A stretch of DNA of 64,000 nucleotides from an uncultured Lachnospiraceae bacterium (lineage in GTDB: Bacteria; Bacillota; Clostridia; Lachnospirales; Lachnospiraceae): assembly GCA_902798585.1 (NCBI GenBank), contig CADBXF010000001.1:113658-177657 (forward strand). The letters run 5' to 3'. Made by a program: the position numbers and the translations under genes. Below are positions 36,430-44,261 of this stretch, in pieces (positions within the stretch are counted from its first letter, which is position 1; each line of letters starts with the position of its first letter). The notes beneath the pieces are model-generated. The model made no database searches, had not been told where the DNA came from, and saw only the letters and a program-made list of their open reading frames with translations.

Positions 36430-37770
36430 CTAAATGCTGTAATCAAGCTTGCGCTCGTCGATAATTCTCTTGGACTTGTGCTCGGAACGCGTGTTCAGAC
36501 TGCCGTCCGGATGAACCACAACATGATGCGGCTTCACTCCGATTCTTGCCTTGAGTGCAGCCGTTACTTCCGCTGCCACTTCATCGTCCGTCTTCGTATT
36601 GTCCGCATTTTTCTCAATCTCCACTGCATACTTGCAGGTGAAATCCTTCTCAAACACACGAATCAGATACTCACCGGTGATGCCCGGAAGATCGCGGATG
36701 ACCGCCTCGATGTCGCTCGGGAACACATTGACGGCAGACACAATGAACATGTCGTCTTTTCTTCCGTTGATATGAATTCTTCCATGGGTTCTGCCGCAGG
36801 AGCAAGGCGTATTGTCAATCCAGCCGATATCGCCGGTACGGAAGCGGATCAACGGACGGGCATGCTTGCGAAGCGTCGTGAACACCAGCTCACCGACTTC
36901 ACCGGGCTTGAGAACTTCTCCCGTGTGAATGTCGACCGTCTCCACGAGAATATGGTTCTCCGCGATATGGAGACCGTTCTTTGCCTCACACATTGCCGCG
37001 CATGCACCGAAGATGTCGGAAAGTCCGTAGAAATCATATACCTCCGCTCCCCACAGATCCTCGATGGCCTTTCTGGTCGCCTCGATGGACCCGCCGAGCT
37101 CACCGGCTACAATAATCTTCTTGATGTTCAGATCCTTCTTCGGATCGATACCGCTCTTCAATGCCTTCTCTCCGAGCTGCCAAGCGTAGGACGGGCTCGT
37201 CCAGATGACCGTAGGCTGATAAGTCTTCAACACGAAAAGCAGTCGTTCGCTGGGAAGCGTACCGCCCCAGATGCAGAGTGCGCCGAGATTTTGCGCGCCG
37301 ATTACATCCGGGCCGCCGACATACAAGGAGAAGTTGAGGGCGTGTACATAACGGTCGTTCGGTCTCATTCCCACCTGCCAGAACCAACGGCTCTCCGTCT
37401 CCTGGAACTCATCAAAGTCCTTCTTCGTGAACGGGCTCATGGTCGGAACACCGGTGGATCCCGACGACGTCGAGATGAAGATTACATCCTCCTCGGGCAC
37501 GGCGCAAAGCTCACCGAGGAAGGACCCCACGCCCTGTGTATCACGCTGCGTCTTTTTGTCGATAAACGGAAACTTCTGAATGTCCGCCAGCGTCTTGATA
37601 TCCGAGGGCTTCACTCCCGCTTCATCAAACGATCTCTTGTAATACGGGGCATTGTCGTAGGCAAACTGTACAATCTCCTTCAGATCTGCCAGCTGTCTCT
37701 TTTCCAGTTCCTCCCTGGGAAGTGTCTCCAGCTCCTCGTCCCAGTACTTGTTATTAACATCTCTGCTCAT
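36430..37770 (-). CDS. PaaK-type (phenylacetate) CoA ligase
   Basis: The 446-residue product is an adenylate-forming enzyme of the phenylacetate-CoA ligase group, as shown by KYWDEELETLPREELEKRQL at the N-terminus, the loop STSSGSTGVPT, and RFRTGDIGWID with CSCGRTHGRI. Many Clostridia carry such a ligase beside a 2-oxoacid:ferredoxin oxidoreductase; run in reverse it can yield ATP from the acyl-CoA product. The substrate here is unknown. The ATG at 37770 has GGAGG upstream. It starts 20 bases after the beta-subunit gene. Confidence 0.93.
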   Translation of the reverse strand: MSRDVNNKYWDEELETLPREELEKRQLADLKEIVQFAYDNAPYYKRSFDEAGVKPSDIKTLADIQKFPFIDKKTQRDTQGVGSFLGELCAVPEEDVIFISTSSGSTGVPTMSPFTKKDFDEFQETESRWFWQVGMRPNDRYVHALNFSLYVGGPDVIGAQNLGALCIWGGTLPSERLLFVLKTYQPTVIWTSPSYAWQLGEKALKSGIDPKKDLNIKKIIVAGELGGSIEATRKAIEDLWGAEVYDFYGLSDIFGACAAMCEAKNGLHIAENHILVETVDIHTGEVLKPGEVGELVFTTLRKHARPLIRFRTGDIGWIDNTPCSCGRTHGRIHINGRKDDMFIVSAVNVFPSDIEAVIRDLPGITGEYLIRVFEKDFTCKYAVEIEKNADNTKTDDEVAAEVTAALKARIGVKPHHVVVHPDGSLNTRSEHKSKRIIDERKLDYSI

Positions 37771-37790
37771 TTTTCTATCCTCCGATTTTA

Positions 37791-38681
37791 TTATAGTTTG
37801 AAGGTTTTGTCTATAAATTCCCACTTTGCATCGCGGGATTGTTCAATGAAATGAATGTCATCTTCCGTCAGATGGGAGAATCGTCCCTGCTTGCGCAGAT
37901 ATGCTCCGACATCGGAAAATGCCTTCGGCCGGCGGTTCAATGTGAACTCTCCGTTCTCATACTCCGCCAGGTACCACAGCCCGCTGTCCACAACTTCCTT
38001 CGCGATTTCCACCGTCTCATCCGTGGCGATCCCCCATCCTGTCGGGCAGGGTGCTATGATGTGGATGTATTTGGTGCCTTTGATCTTCGAAGCCTTCTCA
38101 ACCTTGCGGATGAAGTCGTCAAGATAGCCGATGCTTGCGGTCGCAGCGTATGGAATTCCGTGTGCCGCCACAATCTCAAACATATTTTTCTTCTGTCTGA
38201 GGTTTCCGTGTATGTTCTTCCCCGCCGGTGTCGTCGTCGTCTTCGCACCGAACGGTGTCAGGGAACTCTTCTGGACACCTGTGTTCATGTACGCTTCATT
38301 GTCGTAACAGATGTACAGGATGTCATCGTTGCGGTCGATTGCGCCGGACAGTGCCTGCAGACCGATGTCCGCCGTTCCGCCGTCCCCGGCAAACCCAACG
38401 GCTTGAAAATCGGTGATTCCCTGCGCCCGCAGGCCCGCCTCGATTCCCGTCAGCATGGAAGCCGTACCGGCGAAGGTCGAAATGATGGCGTTGTTTCCGA
38501 AGCACAGCTGTGGAAAATTAAATCCGACAGCCGACATACAGCCTGCCGGAAGCACCGCAATGGCTCGCTCACCGAGGACCTTCAACGCGATCCTGACAGC
38601 GAGGCTGCCGCCGCATCCCGCACACGCCTTGTGTCCGTAGAAGAATTCGTCTTCCCGCAGTGTTTTGGCGTTCAGGCTCAT
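37791..38681 (-). CDS. 2-oxoacid:ferredoxin oxidoreductase, beta (TPP) subunit
   Basis: The 296-residue product has the PorB pattern: CAGCGGSLA near the N-terminus and GCM at about residue 48 as cluster ligands, the TPP-binding stretch GFAGDGGTADIG followed by YDNEAYMNTG, and IIAPCPTGW. With the alpha, gamma and delta subunits encoded upstream it forms a four-subunit enzyme that oxidatively decarboxylates a 2-oxoacid to the acyl-CoA and reduces ferredoxin. It overlaps the alpha-subunit gene by four bases. Confidence 0.94.
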   Translation of the reverse strand: MSLNAKTLREDEFFYGHKACAGCGGSLAVRIALKVLGERAIAVLPAGCMSAVGFNFPQLCFGNNAIISTFAGTASMLTGIEAGLRAQGITDFQAVGFAGDGGTADIGLQALSGAIDRNDDILYICYDNEAYMNTGVQKSSLTPFGAKTTTTPAGKNIHGNLRQKKNMFEIVAAHGIPYAATASIGYLDDFIRKVEKASKIKGTKYIHIIAPCPTGWGIATDETVEIAKEVVDSGLWYLAEYENGEFTLNRRPKAFSDVGAYLRKQGRFSHLTEDDIHFIEQSRDAKWEFIDKTFKL

Positions 38682-39844
38682 TTTCCGTCACCTCCGATCC
38701 CCAGGAATGTTATCTTCGCTCGATGCTCTTTCAATTCCCCGAAGATTCCCTCAATCTCCTCACCGGAGATGTTCCGGCCTCCGAGTCCGCCGATATAATT
38801 CGATGACGGGATCGAAAGCCCCGCCTTGTGGAGCGCCGAATTCACATTGGTGTAGACTGTGCCTTCATTGCCGAAAGAGATATCTTTCTCCAGGACTGCG
38901 ACCGCCTTTGCACTGCTCACAGCCTTTGCAATCTCCTCGTTCGGGAACGGTCTCAGATAGCGAATCCGCACCAGCCCGACCCGTTGTCCTTCTTTTCGCA
39001 GCCGGTCGACCGTCTCTTTCGCGAGACCGGCAATGCTTCCGAGGGTGATCAGGATGTACTCCGCATCCTCCGTCCGATATTCCTCGATCAGCCCCGGATA
39101 CTGTCTTCCGAAAACCTTCGCGAACTCCGCCTCGGTTTCTTTGATCGCCGCTTTGGCATTGCACAGTCCGACGTGCTCCTTGTACTTAAACGCCGTGTTG
39201 TGTGCCGGTCCCGCGGAAAATGCCAGATTCCTGGGGTGTTCCAAATCGAGTTTGTTGTCCGTCTCAAACTTCGGAAGGAACCGGTCTGCCTGTTCTTCCT
39301 CCGGAACATCCACAACCTCGTAGGTGTGCGTCAGAACAAACCCGTCGAGGTTCGCCATGAACGGCGTGGAAACCTCTTTTCTCTCGGCGATACGATAGCT
39401 CATGAGGGCCAAATCCAGCGCCTCCTGGGCGTCCGCTGCATACGCCTGGATCCAACCGCAGTCAAGCTGCGATATCGAATCTCTTTGATCTCCGTAGATA
39501 TTCCACGGAAGCGCCGTGGAACGGTTTGCGTTCATCATGACGATCGGGAATCGGCCGCCCGACGCATACGTCAAGCATTCCGCCATATATAAAAGGCCTT
39601 GTGAGGAGGTGGCTGTAAACGCCCTCGCTCCCACAGAAGACGCCCCCATCGCACAGGAGAGCGCCGAATGCTCCGACTCCACATGAATGAATTCCGAGCG
39701 GAGGCTTCCTGCCTCCACCATCTCCGACAGCCGCTCCACAACAATCGTCTGCGGAGTGATCGGATATGCCGAAATCACCTGCGGTCTCGCAAGGCGGATT
39801 CCTTCGGCAAATGCTTCATTGCCGGACAAAAACTTCTTTGCCAT
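38678..39844 (-). CDS. 2-oxoacid:ferredoxin oxidoreductase, alpha subunit
   Basis: The 388-residue product starts MAKKFLSGNEAFAEGIRLA and has the PorA pattern: SAYPITPQTIVVE, FIHVESEHSALSCAMGAS, and the NIYGDQRDS active-site region. The ATG at 39844 overlaps the stop codon of the ferredoxin-subunit gene by one base. Pyruvate, branched-chain and aromatic oxidoreductases share this architecture, so the substrate must be inferred from context. Confidence 0.94.
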   Translation of the reverse strand: MAKKFLSGNEAFAEGIRLARPQVISAYPITPQTIVVERLSEMVEAGSLRSEFIHVESEHSALSCAMGASSVGARAFTATSSQGLLYMAECLTYASGGRFPIVMMNANRSTALPWNIYGDQRDSISQLDCGWIQAYAADAQEALDLALMSYRIAERKEVSTPFMANLDGFVLTHTYEVVDVPEEEQADRFLPKFETDNKLDLEHPRNLAFSAGPAHNTAFKYKEHVGLCNAKAAIKETEAEFAKVFGRQYPGLIEEYRTEDAEYILITLGSIAGLAKETVDRLRKEGQRVGLVRIRYLRPFPNEEIAKAVSSAKAVAVLEKDISFGNEGTVYTNVNSALHKAGLSIPSSNYIGGLGGRNISGEEIEGIFGELKEHRAKITFLGIGGDGK

Positions 39845-40134
39845 TATTTTTCCGCCTCCATCCCGATTGCTCCGATTTTGCAAATCTTTTTACAGATGCC
39901 GCAACCCTTGCAAAAATCATAATCAACGGCGACTTTGCCCTGATCCCGGAAAATAACACCGTCGGGACAATACAGATAACACTGCAGACATCCCACGCAG
40001 CGGTCCCTGTCGATCACCGGCCTTTGATTTCGCCAGCCCGCATTTTTCGAGACCAGATACCCGGCCTCGTATGCGGTCGTTTCGGGGATTTCCGACAGTT
40101 CCTTCGGCTCCCGGTCACGCAAGTACGGTTTCAT
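39844..40134 (-). CDS. 2-oxoacid:ferredoxin oxidoreductase, delta (2[4Fe-4S] ferredoxin) subunit
   Basis: The 96-residue product has two cluster-binding motifs, CVGCLQCYLYCP and CKGCGICKKICK, and the N-terminal extension typical of PorD. It passes electrons from the TPP site to soluble ferredoxin. AAGGAGG precedes the ATG; it overlaps the gamma-subunit gene by 20 bases. Confidence 0.95.
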   Translation of the reverse strand: MKPYLRDREPKELSEIPETTAYEAGYLVSKNAGWRNQRPVIDRDRCVGCLQCYLYCPDGVIFRDQGKVAVDYDFCKGCGICKKICKIGAIGMEAEK

Positions 40135-40666
40135 CAGCTCTGCCTCCTTCCACCGCCTTGGCGGCCGCCTGCACCGCGGAGATATTCCGCTCCTGCAGCT
40201 TCGCAGGCATGCTCCCGCGGATTGCTTCCTCTATGTTTTTCAAAGAAACCGTGCCGCTTACGGCAGCAAAGGCTCCGAGCATGATCGTGTTTGTAATCGG
40301 TCTTCGCAAGATCTCCTCCGCCAAAGCATCCCCGTCAAATGCGACAATGCGATCGTCCGACACCTCTTTCTTTGTGTTCAAAAGGATTCTGCCTCCCGGC
40401 TTCAGATCCCTGTATGTCTTTTCGGTAAAAAGCGTGTCATCAAGGAAAATGATGTAGTCCGCTTTTGCAATCTCACTGCGGTTCCCGATCGGCTTTGTGT
40501 CAAGTTTCGTAAACGCCCGGATCGGCGCGCCTCTCCGCTCCGGCCCGAAGGACGGAAACGCGAGCGCATAGTTTGTTCCGCCGCGAAGCGAGAATGCAGC
40601 TCCCAGCAGACGCGCTGCGGTAAACGCGCCCTGGCCTCCTCTTCCGTACCAAAGTATTTCAATCAT
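40115..40666 (-). CDS. 2-oxoacid:ferredoxin oxidoreductase, gamma subunit
   Basis: The 183-residue product begins MIEILWYGRGGQGAFTAA, the PorG signature, with FPSFGPERRGAP as a second conserved block. The ATG at 40666 (AAGGAG upstream) lies 10 bases after the stop of the permease gene, so the importer and the oxidoreductase are almost certainly one operon. Confidence 0.95.
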   Translation of the reverse strand: MIEILWYGRGGQGAFTAARLLGAAFSLRGGTNYALAFPSFGPERRGAPIRAFTKLDTKPIGNRSEIAKADYIIFLDDTLFTEKTYRDLKPGGRILLNTKKEVSDDRIVAFDGDALAEEILRRPITNTIMLGAFAAVSGTVSLKNIEEAIRGSMPAKLQERNISAVQAAAKAVEGGRADETVLA

Positions 40667-40676
40667 ACGCTTCTCC

Positions 40677-41597
40677 TTATCGTTTCCACCGCAGCAGGTA
40701 TTGCTGCAGTTTATTGAACAGGAACGTAATTCCCACAACAACAATTCCGATCAGAAGGATTCCGACTATCGTCCTCGTGTAATCTCCGAAATCGGAATAG
40801 TTCTTGACGTAATATCCCAGCCCGGCTCTCGCCCCGATCATCTCGGCGGAAGTCAGCAGAACAAACGCAACCGTGAGTCCCTGATTACATCCGACAAAGA
40901 TCTGCGGAAGAGATGCCGGAAGAATTACCGAGAAAAGCATCGTTCCTCCGCTCACATTCAGCACTTTCGCGGAATCGATCACCTTGCGGTCCACATTTAT
41001 CACACCGCTCATGGTTCCTGCAAGGATCGGCCAGAATGCCGCCAGGAAAATGACGAACACGGAAACGCTCTGAAATGTCGGCAAAAGCGCAATTCCGTAG
41101 GGAATATAAACAATCGGCGGAATCGCGCTGCAGAATTTTGCGATGTATGTCGCCGCATTGCCGAGACGGTTTTTCCATCCGATAAAAAGTCCTGCCGGAA
41201 TTGCAATGATCGCGGCGAGCAGATATCCTTTGATTATGATTCCCAGGGAGCTTCGGATGTTGACCACGATCTTCTCCCGATCCTCGATCAACTGCCGGAG
41301 CACTCTGCCCGGCGCCGGGAAAAGAACTTCCCGCAGAAGATTCCCTTTCGCCGTAGCGAGCGTCCATGCGATCAACAGGACGTAGATAAAACCGACAATA
41401 TCGAGGAACAGATTCTGGCTCTGGGACTTTTTGATAACTGCCGAGAAGATCAAAACAAGCACTTCCACACCGACCGCCAGACCGATGACATAGCCGGTCT
41501 CCGGGTCCTGCCTGACTTTATCCGGCAGGAATTGTACTCCGAGCAAAATGAGGAAGAGAAGGTTTGTAACCCTCAGATATCTCTGTTTCAGTGTCAT
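40677..41597 (-). CDS. ABC importer permease, sulfonate/taurine/nitrate family
   Basis: The 306-residue product has an extra N-terminal hydrophobic stretch and a six-segment BPD permease core. The EAA-type loop is visible as DSAKVLNVSGGTMLFSVILP; EMIGARAGLGYYVKNY is typical of SsuC/TauC permeases. It overlaps the ATPase gene by one base. Confidence 0.93.
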   Translation of the reverse strand: MTLKQRYLRVTNLLFLILLGVQFLPDKVRQDPETGYVIGLAVGVEVLVLIFSAVIKKSQSQNLFLDIVGFIYVLLIAWTLATAKGNLLREVLFPAPGRVLRQLIEDREKIVVNIRSSLGIIIKGYLLAAIIAIPAGLFIGWKNRLGNAATYIAKFCSAIPPIVYIPYGIALLPTFQSVSVFVIFLAAFWPILAGTMSGVINVDRKVIDSAKVLNVSGGTMLFSVILPASLPQIFVGCNQGLTVAFVLLTSAEMIGARAGLGYYVKNYSDFGDYTRTIVGILLIGIVVVGITFLFNKLQQYLLRWKR

Positions 41598-42409
41598 TAC
41601 AAAACCACCTCACTTCCGCCGATTCTGTCGGCAATATCCCCGTAGAACAGTGACAGCAATTCGTTTCGGAACTCTCCGTAAGCCTTGGTTTCCACCAGCT
41701 CCGAGCGATTTCTCGGGCGGGCAAACGGAACCGGAATTTCCTTGCGAACCGTTCCCGGATGGCTCGTCATCATGACGATCCGATCGGAGAGAAGAATGGC
41801 CTCATCAATATCGTGGGTTACAAACAATACGGTCTTCTTCTCCTGCGTCCCGTCGCCTTCCCAAAGCTGCAGCAACAGTTCTTGAAGAATCGCCCTGTTC
41901 TTCGCGTCAATCGCGCCGAACGGCTCATCCATCAACAGGATTTCCGTATCCATCGCAAGCGCTCTGGCAATGGCAACTCTCTGCTGCATACCGCCGGACA
42001 GTTGCGACGGGTACTTGTTCTTAAACTCTTCCAGACCGACCTTCTCCAAAAACTCATCGGCAATTTTCAATCGTTCTGTCTTGGAAAGATCCTTTCTGAT
42101 CTGTTTCACCCCGAACGCAACATTCTTTCTGGCCGTCATCCACGGAAAAAGAGAATAGTTTTGAAACACGACCCCGCGGTCCGGCCCCGTTCCGTGAATC
42201 GGTTTCCCGTCAATCAGAACGGCTCCCTCCGTCGGCGTGTTAATCCCTTCCAGGATGCTGAGAAGTGTGCTTTTCCCGCATCCGCTCGATCCGATCACAC
42301 TGACAAATTCGCCTTCTTCGACATCAAACGAAACATTCTTAAGCGCCGTAAAACTCTTGTTTTTTTCCGTGTAATCCACCGATATGTTTTGAATCTCCAG
42401 CTTGCTCAA
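41597..42409 (-). CDS. ABC importer ATPase, sulfonate/taurine/nitrate family
   Basis: The 270-residue product has Walker A GSSGCGKSTLL, signature LSGGMQQRVAIARAL, Walker B ILLMDEPFGAID and the H-loop FVTHDIDEA. It matches the SsuB/TauB group and drives the permease encoded next to it. Confidence 0.95.
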   Translation of the reverse strand: MSKLEIQNISVDYTEKNKSFTALKNVSFDVEEGEFVSVIGSSGCGKSTLLSILEGINTPTEGAVLIDGKPIHGTGPDRGVVFQNYSLFPWMTARKNVAFGVKQIRKDLSKTERLKIADEFLEKVGLEEFKNKYPSQLSGGMQQRVAIARALAMDTEILLMDEPFGAIDAKNRAILQELLLQLWEGDGTQEKKTVLFVTHDIDEAILLSDRIVMMTSHPGTVRKEIPVPFARPRNRSELVETKAYGEFRNELLSLFYGDIADRIGGSEVVL

Positions 42410-42494
42410 ATCCGTATCACCTCACCGTTATTTCCCTGCAAAGTTCTGCGAAAGCAGAACAATCCGGTTTGCTCTGCTTTCGCTTGGCGCTCGA

Positions 42495-43568
42495 TCATTC
42501 GTACTTATCGAAGTGTTCTTTCAATTCCTTGTAGACCGGGTCGTCCGGACTCTTTTCCAGAATGCTATCAAGCGCCTTTCTATAAATTTCCGTGTTATAA
42601 AGCTTTTCGATATCGTAATCTGTCGTATACCCGAGTTCGACAATCGTATTCTTCAGCGCAACCGTTCCGGCCTTATCCGGATCGGGAACCGAAGTACCAT
42701 ACCCGCCGTAAACCTCGGTCTTGATATACGCTTCGTCGATGTCGATGTACTTCTTCACATCCTTGATCGTCTTTTCATGATTATCCTGTGTGAATTTGTA
42801 TGCCTTGATCAGAGCCCTCTCAAACGCAAGGTAGGATTCCGGATTTTTCGCAAGAGCCTCCGTCGTCGCGACCTGGCGGCAGCAAGGCTGATTCTTAAGG
42901 GCCTCTTCCTCCGAGCAACGATACACAATCTTATATCCCTGTCCCTCAGCAAGAGATGCGTAAGGAGAATACACCGAAGCAGCGTCGATGCTATTGTTCT
43001 GCAGTGCGACAAATGCATCCTTCTGGCTGTCGAAATATACGATATTTACTTTGTCCGCTCCCTCTCCGATCTCAATGCCTGCATTTTTCAAAAGGATCTG
43101 AAGCTCTGCATCCTGAACACTGTTCTTTACCGACGCAACATTTCTGCCCTTCAGGATCTCAACACCCCAGCTGCTCTTTCCCTCGACGTATTCGGGCTTA
43201 ATCACATAGCCGTGGCCGTTGGTCATCGCCCCGCCGAAGATTGTCAAGTCATGGCCCTTGCTTTGGAATGTCAGCGTCGGCACGGAACCGATGAAGGCCA
43301 CGTCAAGTTTTCCGGACTCAAGACCTGCGGAAAGTTCGGCTGCGCTGGAGAACTGCGTCAATGTAACCGTCAATCCCTCCTCCTTGAAAAATCCTTCCTC
43401 CTGAGCGACAAATGCAAGCAAATGTGCTGTGGAGTTCAGGTATCCGAGGTTAAACCGTGTCTTCTCGAGTTTCGAATTCGCGTCTTCCGGGCTGTTTGTT
43501 CCGGCGCATGCCGCAAAGATAAACATAAGTACCACGGCAAGTATGCCGGCGAGTAATTTCTTTTTCAT
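42495..43568 (-). CDS. ABC importer substrate-binding lipoprotein, SsuA/TauA (NMT1-like) family
   Basis: The 357-residue product has a lipoprotein signal (FIFAACAG) and an SsuA/TauA-type fold (NLGYLNSTAHLLAFVAQEEG, GKLDVAFIGSVPTLTFQSKG). Family ligands include sulfonates, nitrate, thiamine precursors and aromatic acids. Its place behind a Cys-rich leader frame and a LysR box in a sulfur-gene island favours an organosulfur ligand, which is inference. AAAGGA precedes the ATG. Confidence 0.93.
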   Translation of the reverse strand: MKKKLLAGILAVVLMFIFAACAGTNSPEDANSKLEKTRFNLGYLNSTAHLLAFVAQEEGFFKEEGLTVTLTQFSSAAELSAGLESGKLDVAFIGSVPTLTFQSKGHDLTIFGGAMTNGHGYVIKPEYVEGKSSWGVEILKGRNVASVKNSVQDAELQILLKNAGIEIGEGADKVNIVYFDSQKDAFVALQNNSIDAASVYSPYASLAEGQGYKIVYRCSEEEALKNQPCCRQVATTEALAKNPESYLAFERALIKAYKFTQDNHEKTIKDVKKYIDIDEAYIKTEVYGGYGTSVPDPDKAGTVALKNTIVELGYTTDYDIEKLYNTEIYRKALDSILEKSPDDPVYKELKEHFDKYE

Positions 43569-43584
43569 GGGTTATTCCTTTCTG

Positions 43585-43893
43585 TCACTGTATGAATATT
43601 TTGTTGTATTTTGGATTTGTTCTGCTTCCTTTTGTCCGATCAGCCGCCGCAGCAATCCGGCACATCCGTGTCTTCGCCCCGACCGGTTTTGTAACAACCG
43701 GTGTCTCTGTTGCGGTCGCTGTCGGGGTTGCCGTTGCGCTCACTGTCGGCGTTGCAGTCGGCGTTGTCTCTTCCGTCCTCTGCGGAGCCGCCTCCGAAAC
43801 TTTGTCCGAATGCCTCCAAGCAAGGATTGAGAAAAGTGCCAGCGCCGCTATCGAGATAAGTAAAACAATCCGTATTGTCTTTTTCCGTTTCAT
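43585..43893 (-). CDS. Small exported protein with Thr/Ala/Pro repeats
   Basis: The 102-residue product has a basic start (MKRKKTIRIVL), one membrane segment and an Ala/Thr/Pro linker of about 35 residues. It ends in a basic tail with no recognisable domain. The linker resembles those of other surface lipoproteins in this window but lacks the expected folded domain, so it may be a remnant. The ATG at 43893 has GGAGGG upstream. It lies between the leader terminator and the binding-protein gene. Confidence 0.5.
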   Translation of the reverse strand: MKRKKTIRIVLLISIAALALFSILAWRHSDKVSEAAPQRTEETTPTATPTVSATATPTATATETPVVTKPVGAKTRMCRIAAAADRTKGSRTNPKYNKIFIQ

Positions 43894-43923
43894 TTTTTGC
43901 CCTCCGAAATGTTTTTTGAGCAT

Positions 43924-43958
43924 AAAAAATCGGAAGTCCGTTGTTTTGCGGCTTCCGA
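43924..43958 (-). terminator. Leader terminator downstream of Cys-rich frame 1
   Basis: On the minus strand TCGGAAG pairs with CTTCCGA (plus 43952-43958 with 43930-43936), with an inner CCG/CGG extension, followed by six T residues (plus 43924-43929). It lies 20 bases after the stop codon of the small Cys-rich frame and before the importer genes. Confidence 0.88.
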
Positions 43959-43977
43959 GATAACTGTTATCATTCCG

Positions 43978-44094
43978 TTACAGATAGCATTTCGTCTGCT
44001 TTATGCGCAGCGTGTAACATCGAACGAGCTGACAGCCTCCCGGTCGCATCATACACATGCACATGTTTGCAAAATTGTTAATCACCTTTTTCAC
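43978..44094 (-). CDS. Cys-rich 38-residue leader peptide 1
   Basis: A GTG start at 44094 follows AAAAGGAGG at ideal distance. The peptide has cysteines at positions 12, 14, 21, 26 and 36 and a Met/Cys cluster, FANMCMCMM. It shares the F-A-x-M-C-x-C core with leader peptide 2 near 55.5 kb. An intrinsic terminator follows after 20 bases and then the importer operon, so it is probably the sensor frame of a transcription attenuator rather than a functional protein. I did not find a clear antiterminator arm for this copy. Confidence 0.75.
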   Translation of the reverse strand: MKKVINNFANMCMCMMRPGGCQLVRCYTLRIKQTKCYL

Positions 44095-44127
44095 GACTGG
44101 AAACCTCCTTTTCTCAAGATGGCTGTA

Positions 44128-44157
44128 GTATACACCCTGTCATTCAATTCGTCCAAT
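44128..44157 (-). promoter_or_regulatory. Promoter of leader 1 and the importer operon
   Basis: TTGGAC (plus 44152-44157), an 18-base spacer and TATACT (plus 44128-44133) on the minus strand. The -35 box is weak, as expected for an activator-dependent promoter. Confidence 0.6.
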
Positions 44158-44178
44158 ATCCTATAGACATTATGGGTA

Positions 44179-44193
44179 ATAGGCTGACCCTAT
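44179..44193. promoter_or_regulatory. LysR-type operator (T-N11-A dyad)
   Basis: The 15-base dyad ATAGG-N5-CCTAT contains a T-N11-A LysR box. Its centre lies about 65 bases upstream of the start predicted from the promoter at 44128-44157, the usual position of the LysR recognition site. The adjacent lysR-type gene is the obvious candidate regulator. Confidence 0.65.
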
Positions 44194-44212
44194 AAATGCG
44201 GTCTGCGGACGA

Positions 44213-44261
44213 CAAGACAAATGCGCTGTCCCCGCTTCGTTTCCGCAGGTCACAGCGCATT
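44213..44261 (-). terminator. Terminator-like hairpin at the end of the LysR gene
   Basis: A 10-bp stem (plus 44220-44229 with 44252-44261) overlaps the stop codon of the LysR-family gene. The following tract on the minus strand is TTGTCTTGTC, a weak U-run. Confidence 0.5.
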
